Below are positions 11,321 through 22,765 of a DNA stretch of 64,000 bases, piece after piece. The notes below the pieces were generated by a model. The model ran no database searches, was not told the DNA's origin, and was given only the letters and a program-made list of their open reading frames with translations. How positions within the stretch are numbered: position 1 is the first letter of the stretch; every line of letters begins with the position of its first letter. Source of the DNA: Anthoceros angustus (lineage: Eukaryota > Streptophyta > Anthocerotopsida > Anthocerotales > Anthocerotaceae); assembly GCA_010909165.1 (NCBI GenBank), contig MU008186.1, positions 434,001 through 498,000 of the forward strand. Direction: 5' to 3'. Both the position numbers and the translations under genes were made by a program.

Positions 11321-11964
11321 GAAAATGAATTTTATATTTATGTAGGTAATATAATTTAAAACATTTTAAATTCTAATCAAATTTTAGATTATTCTATGAT
11401 AATAAATATAAATAACATATCATGAATTACATATTTAACCAATACCTTTCTTTGCATAGAATATATTCTTAATATATAGCATCCTTGCAACAATTTTTTA
11501 ATATCGCGATCATATCCTAAGCTCCCAATAGATGGTCATTTGGGTAGGGAAACCAAAAGTAATTAATGTGAAGAAGGCTACTTGGGAGGAAGGAGTTAAG
11601 TAGAACTTTGTAAGCATGATATCAATACCCATGTTTGTAAGTGATGAACCTTTGTCCTCACAAAATCATGCAAGGTAGTAGCTTTGGAGAAACCAGAAAA
11701 TAATAATTGTAACAGTGAATCTACAACAAAACATTATCAAGTTCGCATGCTAAGATAATTTTATCTTCATGACTTGATAAGAAGATTGAATAGCAAGATA
11801 GTTTCAAATTTATGTTTCTGGTTCAAAAATAAATGATATCAAATTTGTAGACTAGAAACTCATGATCATGAATAAGGGAAAAAGCAGTATGTCAAAAAAT
11901 TTGACTTCAAACACCATCTTATACAATGTATGCAGTCAATTTATAAAGACACTAATGTCCGAAG
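11321..11964. other. AT-rich intergenic
   Basis: Strongly AT-rich, with no open frame of note and no recognised element. It is continuous in base composition with the BTB gene that follows. Confidence 0.4.
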
Positions 11965-13323
11965 ATGACGTGCCAAACAACAACTATCCCACAATTTGGA
12001 GACCAGACCACGGCTGATGTAATTCTGAAACTTATACCGTTAGAAAATGATGGACTACCGGTTGCCCCTTTGTTTTTGCACTCCACAGTCTTGCGACGTT
12101 GTGAATTTTTTGAAGCACGTCTTTCTTTGCGTTGGAGTGTAGGTAGTGTTTCATGTTCACAACCTTTGGAGCTAACACTTGATAAATGTAAGAACCCTGA
12201 TGTGTATGTGCGATGTATTCATTTATTGTATCTTCCAAATAAAATTAAATCTAATTTTTTTAGTGATGTACAAGATGTGCTTAATATACTAGAAGTGGCA
12301 GCCGAGCTTTTGTTTCATGAATGCATTGATGCATGTATGAAATATTTGGATTCAATACCGTGGAATGCAGAAAATGAAACAAATATTCGAACTTTATTCA
12401 CCTCCCTTCACATCAAGCCTACATCAGATCTTGCTGCAAGGCTTAGTGTTTTTGAAGATGTACCCAATTTTAAACCAGCGGATATTATGAAAGATATCCT
12501 TGGAGAGTTGCTGACACTGGTTACAAATGGTGCTCCACTAAAAACTCGAAATATTACACGAAAAATTTTACTTGGGAATGTGATGTCATCAAGTTCCCCT
12601 TCATTTGCAATAGTAAATGAAACAATCTTATTAAAAGAGCTTCAAAGAAACATAGAGCAGTTGAAAGTTCAACTCCGTAAATTTGCAAACTTTTTTACTT
12701 GGAACTCTCATCAAGTTACTTTATCATGTTCTACAATCCAATGGCTCTTAGAGGAAATGTTCACACTACAATTTGCAGATATAGCAATACAAATACTAGG
12801 AGAAGAGCAGGAATTGGCAGAACTCATGGTGTGTAGAATCTATCAAAACCCTTTTACAGAAACGTTATTTTTCATACTACTGCGTGTGCTCCAAGCACTA
12901 CAGGATGGAAATGCTATTGCACCTAAAGCTATCCGACTATCTCTTCTTACTACTTGGCTACCTGTGATGGCTAAACTTGGTAATGATGGTGATGACAATT
13001 TTAGGAAGAAAAATGATTTGCAACAAGATTTGGAGAGAGGATTAAATGCATTAGTCCAAACATTACCAATCATTGATCAAGAAAATATTTTCAAGATTTG
13101 GATAACTTCTTGCCTTAGTAGTAGAAGAGCGTGGCCAGACTTAAGTCAAGTATTTGACGTTTGGTGTGATAAGCTACGTGAAGCACAAAGAACAAAAGAC
13201 AATAATTCCTCATTAGGCAACACGAATGCAGATATTTCTTGTGTTGAAATAAACGTCGAAAAGAATGTGCAGATGGCATGTCTTGAAAAAAAGATTGAGG
13301 GAACCGAGAGTCATCCTTTATAA
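11965..13323 (+). CDS. BTB/POZ domain protein, plant type
   Basis: A single uninterrupted frame of 452 aa from the ATG at 11965. The N-terminal 125 residues show the BTB/POZ pattern: ADVILKL, then LFLHSTVLRRCEFFEARLS (the LHS..L...S/CxFF core), and later LNILEVAAELLFHECIDACM with WNAENE following. This matches a plant-specific BTB group (for example the At1g63850/At3g50780 type), presumed CUL3 ubiquitin-ligase adaptors. The rest is helical and less conserved. Oddities: it has no intron, while most neighbours have several, and it is much richer in A and T than the other genes here. That could mean a retrocopy, a fragment of a longer gene, or a recent arrival. The frame is clean, so it may be expressed. 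Confidence 0.78.
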   Translation: MTCQTTTIPQFGDQTTADVILKLIPLENDGLPVAPLFLHSTVLRRCEFFEARLSLRWSVGSVSCSQPLELTLDKCKNPDVYVRCIHLLYLPNKIKSNFFSDVQDVLNILEVAAELLFHECIDACMKYLDSIPWNAENETNIRTLFTSLHIKPTSDLAARLSVFEDVPNFKPADIMKDILGELLTLVTNGAPLKTRNITRKILLGNVMSSSSPSFAIVNETILLKELQRNIEQLKVQLRKFANFFTWNSHQVTLSCSTIQWLLEEMFTLQFADIAIQILGEEQELAELMVCRIYQNPFTETLFFILLRVLQALQDGNAIAPKAIRLSLLTTWLPVMAKLGNDGDDNFRKKNDLQQDLERGLNALVQTLPIIDQENIFKIWITSCLSSRRAWPDLSQVFDVWCDKLREAQRTKDNNSSLGNTNADISCVEINVEKNVQMACLEKKIEGTESHPL

Positions 13324-15249
13324 CAAAATATATCTATCACGGAGCTTGGTTGCTCCTTCTTAACTGTGACCCATAGGGTCTCCCCTTGATGTCCTTTAGT
13401 AGATGGGTTCAGTCGTCTCTTTTTTCTTTAATAAAAACTTATGTCTACCTATTCCATGCAAGACACATTTTGCTACTTTTTGTTCCAATTAAAAACTTTG
13501 AAAACTTTTTGATATATATATCTACATTCATAGGTACCTAGGTTACCATTACCAAAGGTTAACATTACCAAATACGTATCTCCATAAATATTTTCTTAAA
13601 AGAAAAAAGAATAGAGTTCTAGTACCCCATCACGTACGACCTAACGAATCGCTATGGTAAGACTCTTCTCTTTTCTTCGTTTGTGCAAAATCACGACTCA
13701 AAGGTGAGGGTGGCTGACTTTTCCCAACACCCTCATTTTTCTTGCATCACTTTGTCTACTTTTTGGGGAACAAGCTTACATTTGCTTGTTGAGCAAGTCT
13801 AACTTTCATCTCTTATTATCCCCAAGATATCTAATAATTAAATTACTAAAGAGAGAATGTGAAGACTTTATAAATATGCAATGATGGGAAGTCCCATCCA
13901 CACCGGGCGATGGGAAACAACCTTATGAAGGGTCCTAGGCCAAGGGGGACTAAGGAAGGGCCTACTTACCCGTCCTACCCCGTTCTTGCATATGTAGATA
14001 ATGCTTTAGCACAAGCCTTGATAAACCTCGAGAAGTCCTTGCCCATGTCCCTATGAGTCTCAATGGCAAGGGAAATGAAAGCATGGCCTTTCTGCATGGG
14101 GGTGTCATTGTGGACCATAGCGCATGCCTCCGCTGCCCATCCCATAGGATTGATGAAGACATGCTCCTAGACGGTGTCATGAGTATGGTCTGTTACAACT
14201 ACATCTGCAATAGAGACCTGGACCCCACAGGTTAGAAATAGGTCAACCCTGAGAGAAGTGCCAATACATAAAGCATACAGGCTCTCGCAGAAAGGAAAAA
14301 ATTCGCTCTCCCTGGCAATGGAGCATGACGTCTTGGACTGCGTTGTGTGTAGCAATGTATTGCTCTCCAATTGGACAATGAGCTAAGTGGGTCTCAGAGT
14401 CGTCGATGCGGCCCCCACAATTGCAGGTCCTTAGAGAATAGGGCCAAAGGTTGAACCAAGCCCAGGCAAAACCTCAATGCGGTAGAAAAAGAATCCAGTG
14501 CAAATCAGAAGGCTTGGATGCAAGGTTGGGCTAGAAGCCAAGAAACCTGCTCACTTCCCAGAACAAGAATGAGGGCGAGCTCAAGTGGGTTGAGCATTGG
14601 AGGAATCCAGAAGTAGGGCTTGTTGCGCCTACCCATACCCCTAGAGAGAGGCTTGAAGCCCACTAAATTCTCATGGAGTATGAAAAAGTAAATAAAAAAT
14701 TATCATAATTTTTTTTCCATTTATACAACTTCAAAAATCCTAAAAATACCATTGTCAACTAGGGGTTAATAAGAGTGATCTCCGCATGTGAACTCCACAT
14801 GTCTATGCACACCAAGTGGGTGTACCATTAGATGCACAACAAAGTTTCTTAAATTTTCTTTTTATTTTGATAAATATACCTCATTACATTATCCATTTCA
14901 TTCAATAAAACCCTCTTTCTTGCGATAAGCGGACCCACCTACCAATTCATGACTTTTGATGAAAAAGATCAAAACCGAGCGTCCTCAGTCCCAACCGATA
15001 ACCCCAAATTTGAAAGAAATGAAGGTTGAATAGCGTGAAGCTTGTGCAGCCTAAGAAACTACCGAAAATGTTGTGATAATCCTGGCATTTGGCCGTCAAA
15101 AACGCGCGATAGAGGTCGGACATCTATGGAATTGCTTTTAAACGAGGGAGAGGAAAACGACGCTTGTGGTGTTAACAGTTAAACATGCTGCACCAACAAG
15201 AGCATCTAGTTTCGCGTGCTTTGATGGTTTCCCACAAAAGGCATAGGTC
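13324..15249. other. Intergenic, no gene recognised
   Basis: AT-rich around 13,330-13,880 and 14,690-14,920, more balanced between. Short frames at 13,962-14,370 overlap on both strands and look weakly coding (possibly an old transposon scrap), but I recognise no family. The stretch before 15,250 is the downstream flank of the AP2/B3 gene. Confidence 0.35.
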
Positions 15250-18200
15250 TCAGACAGAGCCCACTTGAGGGCACACCATAACAGACTTCCCTGGCAGAAG
15301 GGGACTTCGCTGCTCTTGTCGACCTCCACCCTGCTTCAGTTCAACATTATGCTCTGCATCACCAACTACCAACACAGTTTTTTCTGCTGATGAAGGGGCA
15401 GGTTTCAGAGGCCCTTTCACAATATCCACAAGTTTTCCACTGCCCTCCTGCTCGGCGGCTTCCAATTTGGCAATCTCATCCGGAAAGTTCAGACGAGCTC
15501 CTCTTCCACACTTCCTATACACCATCTTATCATAAGCACGTGCTGCCACCTCTGGAGAATCAAAAATTCCAATATAGATGTGCTTCCTTGTTTTCGGCTC
15601 ATACATCTTCACCTTGAAACGTCCACTTGGTGTGACCTGCACACCTACATAGGGAGATTTGCTTGGCTTAGGAGTGAGGGACAAGTTGCTATAACTATCT
15701 TTTCCCTTACTGGCTGGTCCTTCGTTTTGGCAAGACGTCCTTGAGTCTGTTCGCACCTCCGGTGTGTCGTCAAGAGATTGGTGGCTGTCTTTCCCTCTCT
15801 CTGACATCGCCCGCCGCTTAGATGTTGTCTTGTACACCTTCGCATACTGAGAATCCACATAATAATCACCATCAACAACAAAAGCTTGCCTTAATGCTCT
15901 TTGTGATCCTTTCCCTGATCCTGATGCTGACCCCCGCCTCTTGTCAGAAACCTTCGTCTTTTCACAGCTCTCTCTGCTACTTGGTCTAGGGGTATTTCCA
16001 CTGGGCTTCTTGGTTAATTTTGCCACCTCTGTAGGAGAGCAGTCTAATGAATGCCCGACTAAGCACTTATCATCGTTACCCTGTGTAGGGATTACAGCCT
16101 CCAATGCTGCCCCATGATCTCCTGATTCCTTTTCTTCTACAGCTGAACTAGGCAGTGAACAACCGCCCTCCATCTCCCTCTCAGAGGCCATCTGGGCATT
16201 ATCTCCTGACCCACTGCCTGACAAGTGTTCTGCCAACCACGATGGAATCTGGTCCTGTTCCTTGTTCTTTTCTTTCTTACCCTTATCCTTGGAGGACTGT
16301 GAAATGTAGGACATCTCCTGCGAGCTGGTAGCACTTGCTGCGTTATCTGTTAATGTCTTCTCACTTCCTGATATACCATGCCCTTCACTTGAACTCTCAT
16401 CCTGCATGCCATTTGTTCTCAAGGAACCTGACTTTTCACTATTGGTGACCTGTCCTTGAGAAATTCCATCCTCAGAACGTCGATCTTCTGTGGCTTCATG
16501 ACTATGGTGATCGTTTCCCTCCCTAAGGCATTGGCTGCCATGATGTCGTTCATCAGAAAAGACCCCAGCATTTAGTGTCGACTCATCCCCAACTTTCAGA
16601 TGTGAAGCTAAGATGGCCGATGTTTGCTTCACACCAGACAAGTTGACCTCCACCTGATTTACACTAACCTCGTATCTTGGTGTTGAGCTCAGTAGCACAT
16701 ATTTTTCTGACACCAGACAACTTTCACTGCTGTTAACCTTGGCTCCTCTGACACTAGTTGTACCCAGCTTTGCCACTCCATTCGTACACTCTGCTACATC
16801 ATCTTGCACCGCGAGCAAACCATCAGCAGATTCCTCCTCCCTGCTTGAAAATTTAGAGCAGAGACCCCCTGTTGCTGGAACATCTGTGACCAACTGATCC
16901 ACCATGGTTCTCACAGGGTCGGGGACACAAACAATACCTTTGAACCTAGTCTGTTCCTCAGGTACGTTAAGGTCTTCGCCATCTGCTGGTGTCCTATGTG
17001 GAGAACAAGGACTAGAATGTTGGGAGCCAAGCTTTCCACATCCGCCATTTTCATTATTCCTGAGTTGTATATCCGCTCCAGTTTGGCTGAAATCAGCTCT
17101 CAAGATCACTTGTGAATCTCCATTCATTTCTTGCACAATCTCCTTCAGCCCATGCACAGTTGAATTCAATGTCTGCACTTCACTTGGATGATTTTCGTCA
17201 CCCTGGGTTGAGTACGCTCCCTTGTCAAAAGCTTCAACAGGAGCAGTGTTCGGATCTCCATTATTCTGTGGCTGGTCCTCCACAAGTAAGGAACAGCCAG
17301 GGGATACAACAATCTTATTCACCTTGCTAGCCATGCTAACTGAAATATCATCTACACTTGACGAGTTCAACGACTTCCGCTTCCTGGACACGTCTTGCGG
17401 AGTAACGGAGAACTCATTACACAGTTCAGTTGCTTGGGAACCGGCCACACCACCTGTTTCCACTGTAGATGGTAAAGAATCATCTTCTGACTCCTCCCTG
17501 ACAAAATTGGTCTTAGCTCTCTTGCCCCGAAACATGCGTGCCGCATCATCATAGGCATGTGCAGCTGCTTCTTCGGTGTCAAATGTTCCCAGCCATAACC
17601 GCTTTCCATCTGGAGTTCGGATTTCTGCGCCAAAAGCACCCCATGGCCTCTTTCGTACACCAACAAACTTAGAGAAAAAGATACGCCTACCATGACTTTT
17701 CCCTGTTGTTGATAGTTCCTTTAGAGAAGAGATAGCTTTCTTCATTGCTGAGAATTTATTTTCATGTACTGAGCACAGTAAACTCATGGTTGTCATATCC
17801 AGGCCTCCAATGTCGATGATGGATGGAAGGTGAATTTGGTGCTGGTTTACCTTAGACACCGTCCCCTTTACCTGTGATAAATAGGGCAAACATGCCAGGC
17901 CCACTCTAGTCAAATCCATTGAGCCAATGTCTACACAGCAAGGAACCGAAAGAGGCCCACCATGCTTCCTTTTGTCTAGTGAAAGTGTGATCCCAGGATA
18001 TTCTGTTCTATGCTGTGCTGTTCGCAGTGGCGAAACTGCACAAGCCTTGTTAGTAATACAAGGTGTAACCATTGTGCAATTTTCCACACTTGCAGCTGCC
18101 GATTGCTTTTCTTGAGGGCCCTTGGCTACTAGAGACCCAGGTGCTCTCCTTTGCGATTTTTCCCCATTTGAATATGGCATGTTTTTGCCTCTGCAAAGTG

Positions 18201-21200
18201 TGAGCATCTTTTTCCTGGCTGAAGACAGCACATCCAGGTCGGGGCGGTTCCCCACCTGCTTGACCTCTGCATGTTCCTCATGTGGGGCTTCAGCACACCG
18301 ACTTTGATGATCTGGGGGCAGGGCTTGTGGTGCCGCTTGATTCACAAGCTGCCTCCCAGGAGGATCAAACTGCATAATGACTGGAGCGTCAACCACCTCA
18401 ACATGGTGAGCCACTGTTGCAGCCAAAACCATCAGCGTATATTCACCACTCGCATTCTTCTCTGGATGCTGGGGTTTTGATGTAACTGGCTGGGATGTCA
18501 CATTGGCGGGAACCTTATGCATCTGACAGAATCTGCAACATACAAGCACACAGACAGTGTCAGAGAGTAAGCATAACCTTGAGAAACAATCCATGCAGGG
18601 TAGACAGCGCTGACTTGGCTCCTCTGGACATTCAAACCCGTTTTGGAGGTGATGACTGTAAAAACTTGACTCCGGGAAGAACTACTCATGCAGCGTCCCA
18701 CAATTCCTCAACAAAAGCCAAGAGACTTGTGAAATAACCAGTGTGCATTTACCCTTGCGTACAGACGAAGGGCCTGGCCAAGGATACCATCAGTTTGGAC
18801 ACTGTTCAAAGGTCTTCAGAAGTAGCAGAAACAGACCTGGTGTCCCGAGTGCTCAGGAATACAGAAAACTTGCAACGGCCTTGTGTAGAGTGGTCAATAT
18901 ATTCACATTGTCTGTACGGAGCAGAAGAGTCCTCCAGGATATGCTGCATGCAGAACTCGTAGCCATGCACAGCATACTGCAGGCATCTTTGCTTGTCTGA
19001 CTGACAGAAAAGGGTGCCATTGGGGGAAGACAATTTATGCCCTCCCTTAAACTGGACTCGGAAGCTGTTGGGATTATAGGAACGCAGGTGAAATCCTTCA
19101 TTCCCTGCAGATTTGACAAGGTCATTTGAAGGACTGCATCTTGTCCCATTCAAGCTATCCTTTGCTTTATCACTTTCGTTTGCTGCTGGCAAACACTTGG
19201 CGCTTTGTTGACTATAATGGGCACCAACTTCAGCTTTTGCTGTCGTGAGCATATTCACATCAGTCCTCTTCTGAGCCTTCCTTGATTTCTTCCAGCCGAG
19301 AGGTTGGCCTCGGCTCTCTTCAAAATCATCCGACCTCTCCTCTTTTGAGCAACCCAATTCGGTTTCAATAAATTTGCGCTTGCGTCCAGAGTTTTCATTA
19401 TTTAGGAGCAGACTTGCAATCGACTCTGAAGGTGTGTCGGTTTCCAAAGAATATTCTACCTGCATGGTGTTTCACAATAAGCTTCAGTTGACAAAATTCT
19501 GCAGGGAAAACTCTTCCAGCACCACTCAGCTTTGAGATGAGACCTATCTCACCTCCTGCGAGTGGGTACCCTTCATCTTGTTCCGGGAGAGAAACCTGAC
19601 CTTGAACAGGTCAGCTGATATGATTTCAAAGAGTAATACATCACCAATTTCTCCATCATGGTGCCCGACAAAAGCTGGCCATCCATTTGTGAGTGCAAGT
19701 CTGCGCCCAGATTGCTCCCAGGCACTCCAATCAGTCTTCCATCTGCAGCCCTGTGAGTCCTCAAGAGTAACCTGCCCCTTTGATCCTTGGAGGAAAGTAG
19801 ACATGAACATGACGGGGAAGCACTGCAGCAGGACGATGCTGTTAGCATTCAGATTGGAAACCAGGAAAGGTGGTCAGCTTGTACGCTTCATGACACACAG
19901 GATGTGTCTAAAACTTCATAAAAAAGCAGAGCTGAGCGAAAGACATTTACCAATTTTCCATTAGGACCGATTGATCTGCGCTGGAGAGCCCTTGCAAAAG
20001 AAGGACTCTTGGTAACAACATCTCGGACAAGCCTCGTGACCATCTTTCTGTTTGGGCTAAGGCGCCCTTCCCCAATGTAGGGGACATAACCTTGTTTGCA
20101 AACCCTTGGCAAGTCTGTTTTCAAACGACGATTACCACCCACGGATGCCTTCACTTGATAGGGTTTCTCATTTACGCCCTGGAAATGCAATGTGCACAAG
20201 AATCCACTTAGCCCTTCTTGATGACACTGTGAAAATGCTGCCTCGCTCGAAATCAACGTTTTTTAGAGTCAATATTGTCAAGGAAGCATACAGTGACCAC
20301 AAGGAGATCTGCAAAATACCCTTGTCTTTTTAGCAGGAAGCGACCAGCCCTGTCTTGTCCAATTCAGATGCAACCTTGTGCGCAGGTCATCTGTCAAATC
20401 AATTTTCCTCGAGCCATGGCAAGATGAGACCTGCTTCATATCCACAGACCCAAAATGAGCACCTGCTTACCCTAACACATCTCCAGCCGCATCGTCTTTG
20501 GGCATTCAGTTTAATCGGAGCCTTACCAAAACCTTCTTCCTCCCAGAATCCAAAACAATCCGCCCTGGCCACCAGCAGTTATCTGTGTGTACGTCCACGA
20601 GATCACCGGCCTCCCATTCCTCTTTCAGCAGCCTCACCTTCCTGGGAACTCCATCGCGGGACACAGACATGATCTCATCTGGAGGCTTGGGTCGAATAGA
20701 TGGGTTGTGATAACCATCCTTGGAGTCATAACCAGAATCTTCATGTGTGATCCACTCACTAGCTGCCGAGCCAGGAGCACAGACAGTTAGATGCACTCGC
20801 AGATTCTGAGACGACCGTACACAGATTTACATAAAGTCAAACACCTCCCATCACAACAGCGTGTGCCCACATGCATAAATATCAACGAACAGTTCACAAC
20901 ACCCTGTTAACGAAAAGCACCCAGCTTGACAAACAAGTGAAATGAAGACTCACGCTCGTCTGGAACACAGGGGTAGCACACGTAATACCGGACTTCCTTC
21001 TGCCTGTCCACTTTCAAAACCTGCGTAGTACCCACCACAAACGAGGTCAACCACCCGCCAAGCTGAGTACACACAAACACACACACAGTACTTAGACAAA
21101 ACAACCCAGAGACACAAGATTCCGCATAGCATCCAGGCCGCTCACAACAACCCAACTCCAGTTCCACACCGATCACGCACCTTGGCATCCACCCAGACCT

Positions 21201-21276
21201 TCCGATTCTCATTCTCGCAACTGATCTGCACCAAGTCCCCCGAGCCGAAACACGAACTCCCAGGCGCATCCCCCAT
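15250..21276 (-). CDS. Agenet-B3-C3Hc3H-AP2-AP2 multidomain nuclear protein
   Basis: Eight minus-strand exons join in frame to 1,640 aa: 21276-21181, 21062-20954, 20762-20527, 20430-20320, 20178-19951, 19822-19553, 19459-18870, 18532-15250. Domains in order: an Agenet/Tudor-like region (about 10-180; [20 protein letters not shown], then [18 protein letters not shown] and [15 protein letters not shown]); a B3 DNA-binding domain (about 238-345; [52 protein letters not shown]); a C3Hc3H zinc finger (about 500-555) of the INO80/KANSL2 kind ([20 protein letters not shown], then CEYID and GRCKFCQMHK); an ERF-type AP2 (about 834-889; [39 protein letters not shown]); and a diverged AP2 (about 1504-1564; [28 protein letters not shown]). 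The zinc finger is completed only across the last intron, tying the upstream exons to the AP2 exon. Probably a chromatin-linked transcription regulator. The 3.3-kb last exon is mostly low-complexity linker. Confidence 0.85.
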
Positions 21277-22765
21277 TCTTGCTCGGGCCCCCAGCCCAGC
21301 CCACCACCCTGCCTGCCTTACGTGCCGGCCATGCGTCTCCCACGGGTAGGTATACGACGTCGCAAAATCGGACAGTGGGCGGTAACCGAAACTCCCGTTT
21401 TCTCTGCGGCGGCGTCAAAATCAAATAAGGCTGCTACAGGCCCACAAAATCTTGGCCTGCAATTACTGCCGCCTGCAGCCAGCCTTGGCGCATTCCGCAC
21501 TCCACTTCCCTCCCCCTTCCTCCTCCGCGCGGACGACAGGACCGATATCCCTAACCCACCCGTCGTAGCTTTCCTCCCGTGCTTGCCTTTCCTTTCCTTT
21601 CCTTTCCTTCCCTTTCCTTGCCGTCCCCGCCTCACTCACGGATCAAACCCCGCCCATCATCCACCTGCATCCCGCACCCCAACATTGCACCACGAAGAAA
21701 CCCGGCAATTGCTGCAATACCCGAATTCCCGGAACCCGTATCTTGCCGCGGATCCGCGACCTGGCGCATTCCCCCGGGCCTGGCCCTGTCCCGGCACCGG
21801 GATTCTGTTCCTCTGTTCACGGCCGCAATTAGCACACCACAGTCAGCTCACGTAAGCCACAAATCCAGGTTACCACTTCCACGTGCACGTCGCAGCCGCC
21901 TAAATTTCGAACGGCGCGACCAGCCCGATCGCAAATTTGAGCTAGACGCGAGCCCGGACCCGCGATTTGCCTTTGCTGCTGCCCGTCTCCGCGCTCCAAG
22001 TTTGCATCATTCCCTCCATCCACATGCATGACATGGAAGTCCGGCGCGGCAGCCCGGCCCCGGCCCGCCCGCCGGAGAAGCTGCTGCGGCTGCTGCTGCA
22101 ACGGCCATGGCCGCGGCAACGGCAAAACGGGAAGGAGAGGCAGACGACGCTCTTGCCGGGACAAGGAAAAGGAGATGGCGATACAGCGCACACGACAATA
22201 GTATGGCGATGTCGATGCCGCGCTGTGCAGGCTTGGCTTGGCCTGGCCTGGCCTGGCCCGGCCTGGCTGTGTGTGTCTGCGTGCGCTGCGAGGCCTCCCA
22301 CCACGGCCGACCGACGCCCTGCTTGTTAATAAATGTCCTTCGTCGTCGCCGTTGTCGTTAGGTGTCCCACCGACTCTGCTCTGCTACGTACATAGTTACA
22401 TACTCTGCGCTCTACTATGTTTCTTTTAGCGCGGGTCAGTGAAAATTGGCAATTGGCTCTGGCTGCGTCATTTGAACCCGACATCGGGGGCCTTGTGGCG
22501 GTTGCCGGTGAGAAGGAAAAACCCGTGGGTTTCACTGGCAACGCGCCCCGCCCCCGTTTCATGCTCCTCGGCTGCCCCGGCCGCGATGTACGTAGTAGTC
22601 GCTCCGACGACGCCCTAATGTGCGTTCGTGGAAGAAGAAGAAGAAGCTGGCTTTGTACGCTGCTTGTGAGAAAGACGACGATGGAAGACGAAGCTGGCTT
22701 TGCTAGCTGCTTGTAAACAAACCAAAGAGGATGGAAGAGTGAGATGTGAAGGAAGGAAAGGGGGG
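21277..22765. promoter_or_regulatory. Shared upstream region of two divergent genes
   Basis: 1,489 bp between the start codons of the AP2/B3 gene (minus) and CFAP206 (plus). It is GC-rich and holds two simple repeats: CCTTT-type at about 21,585-21,625 and GGCCT-type at about 22,228-22,267. Open frames here overlap on both strands as expected of GC-rich DNA and resemble nothing. Whether the promoters share elements cannot be seen. Confidence 0.45.

Noticed and set aside
21322-22429. Many long overlapping frames on both strands
   Set aside because: GC-rich promoter DNA with simple repeats opens all frames; the peptides are Pro/Arg/Ala-rich low complexity.
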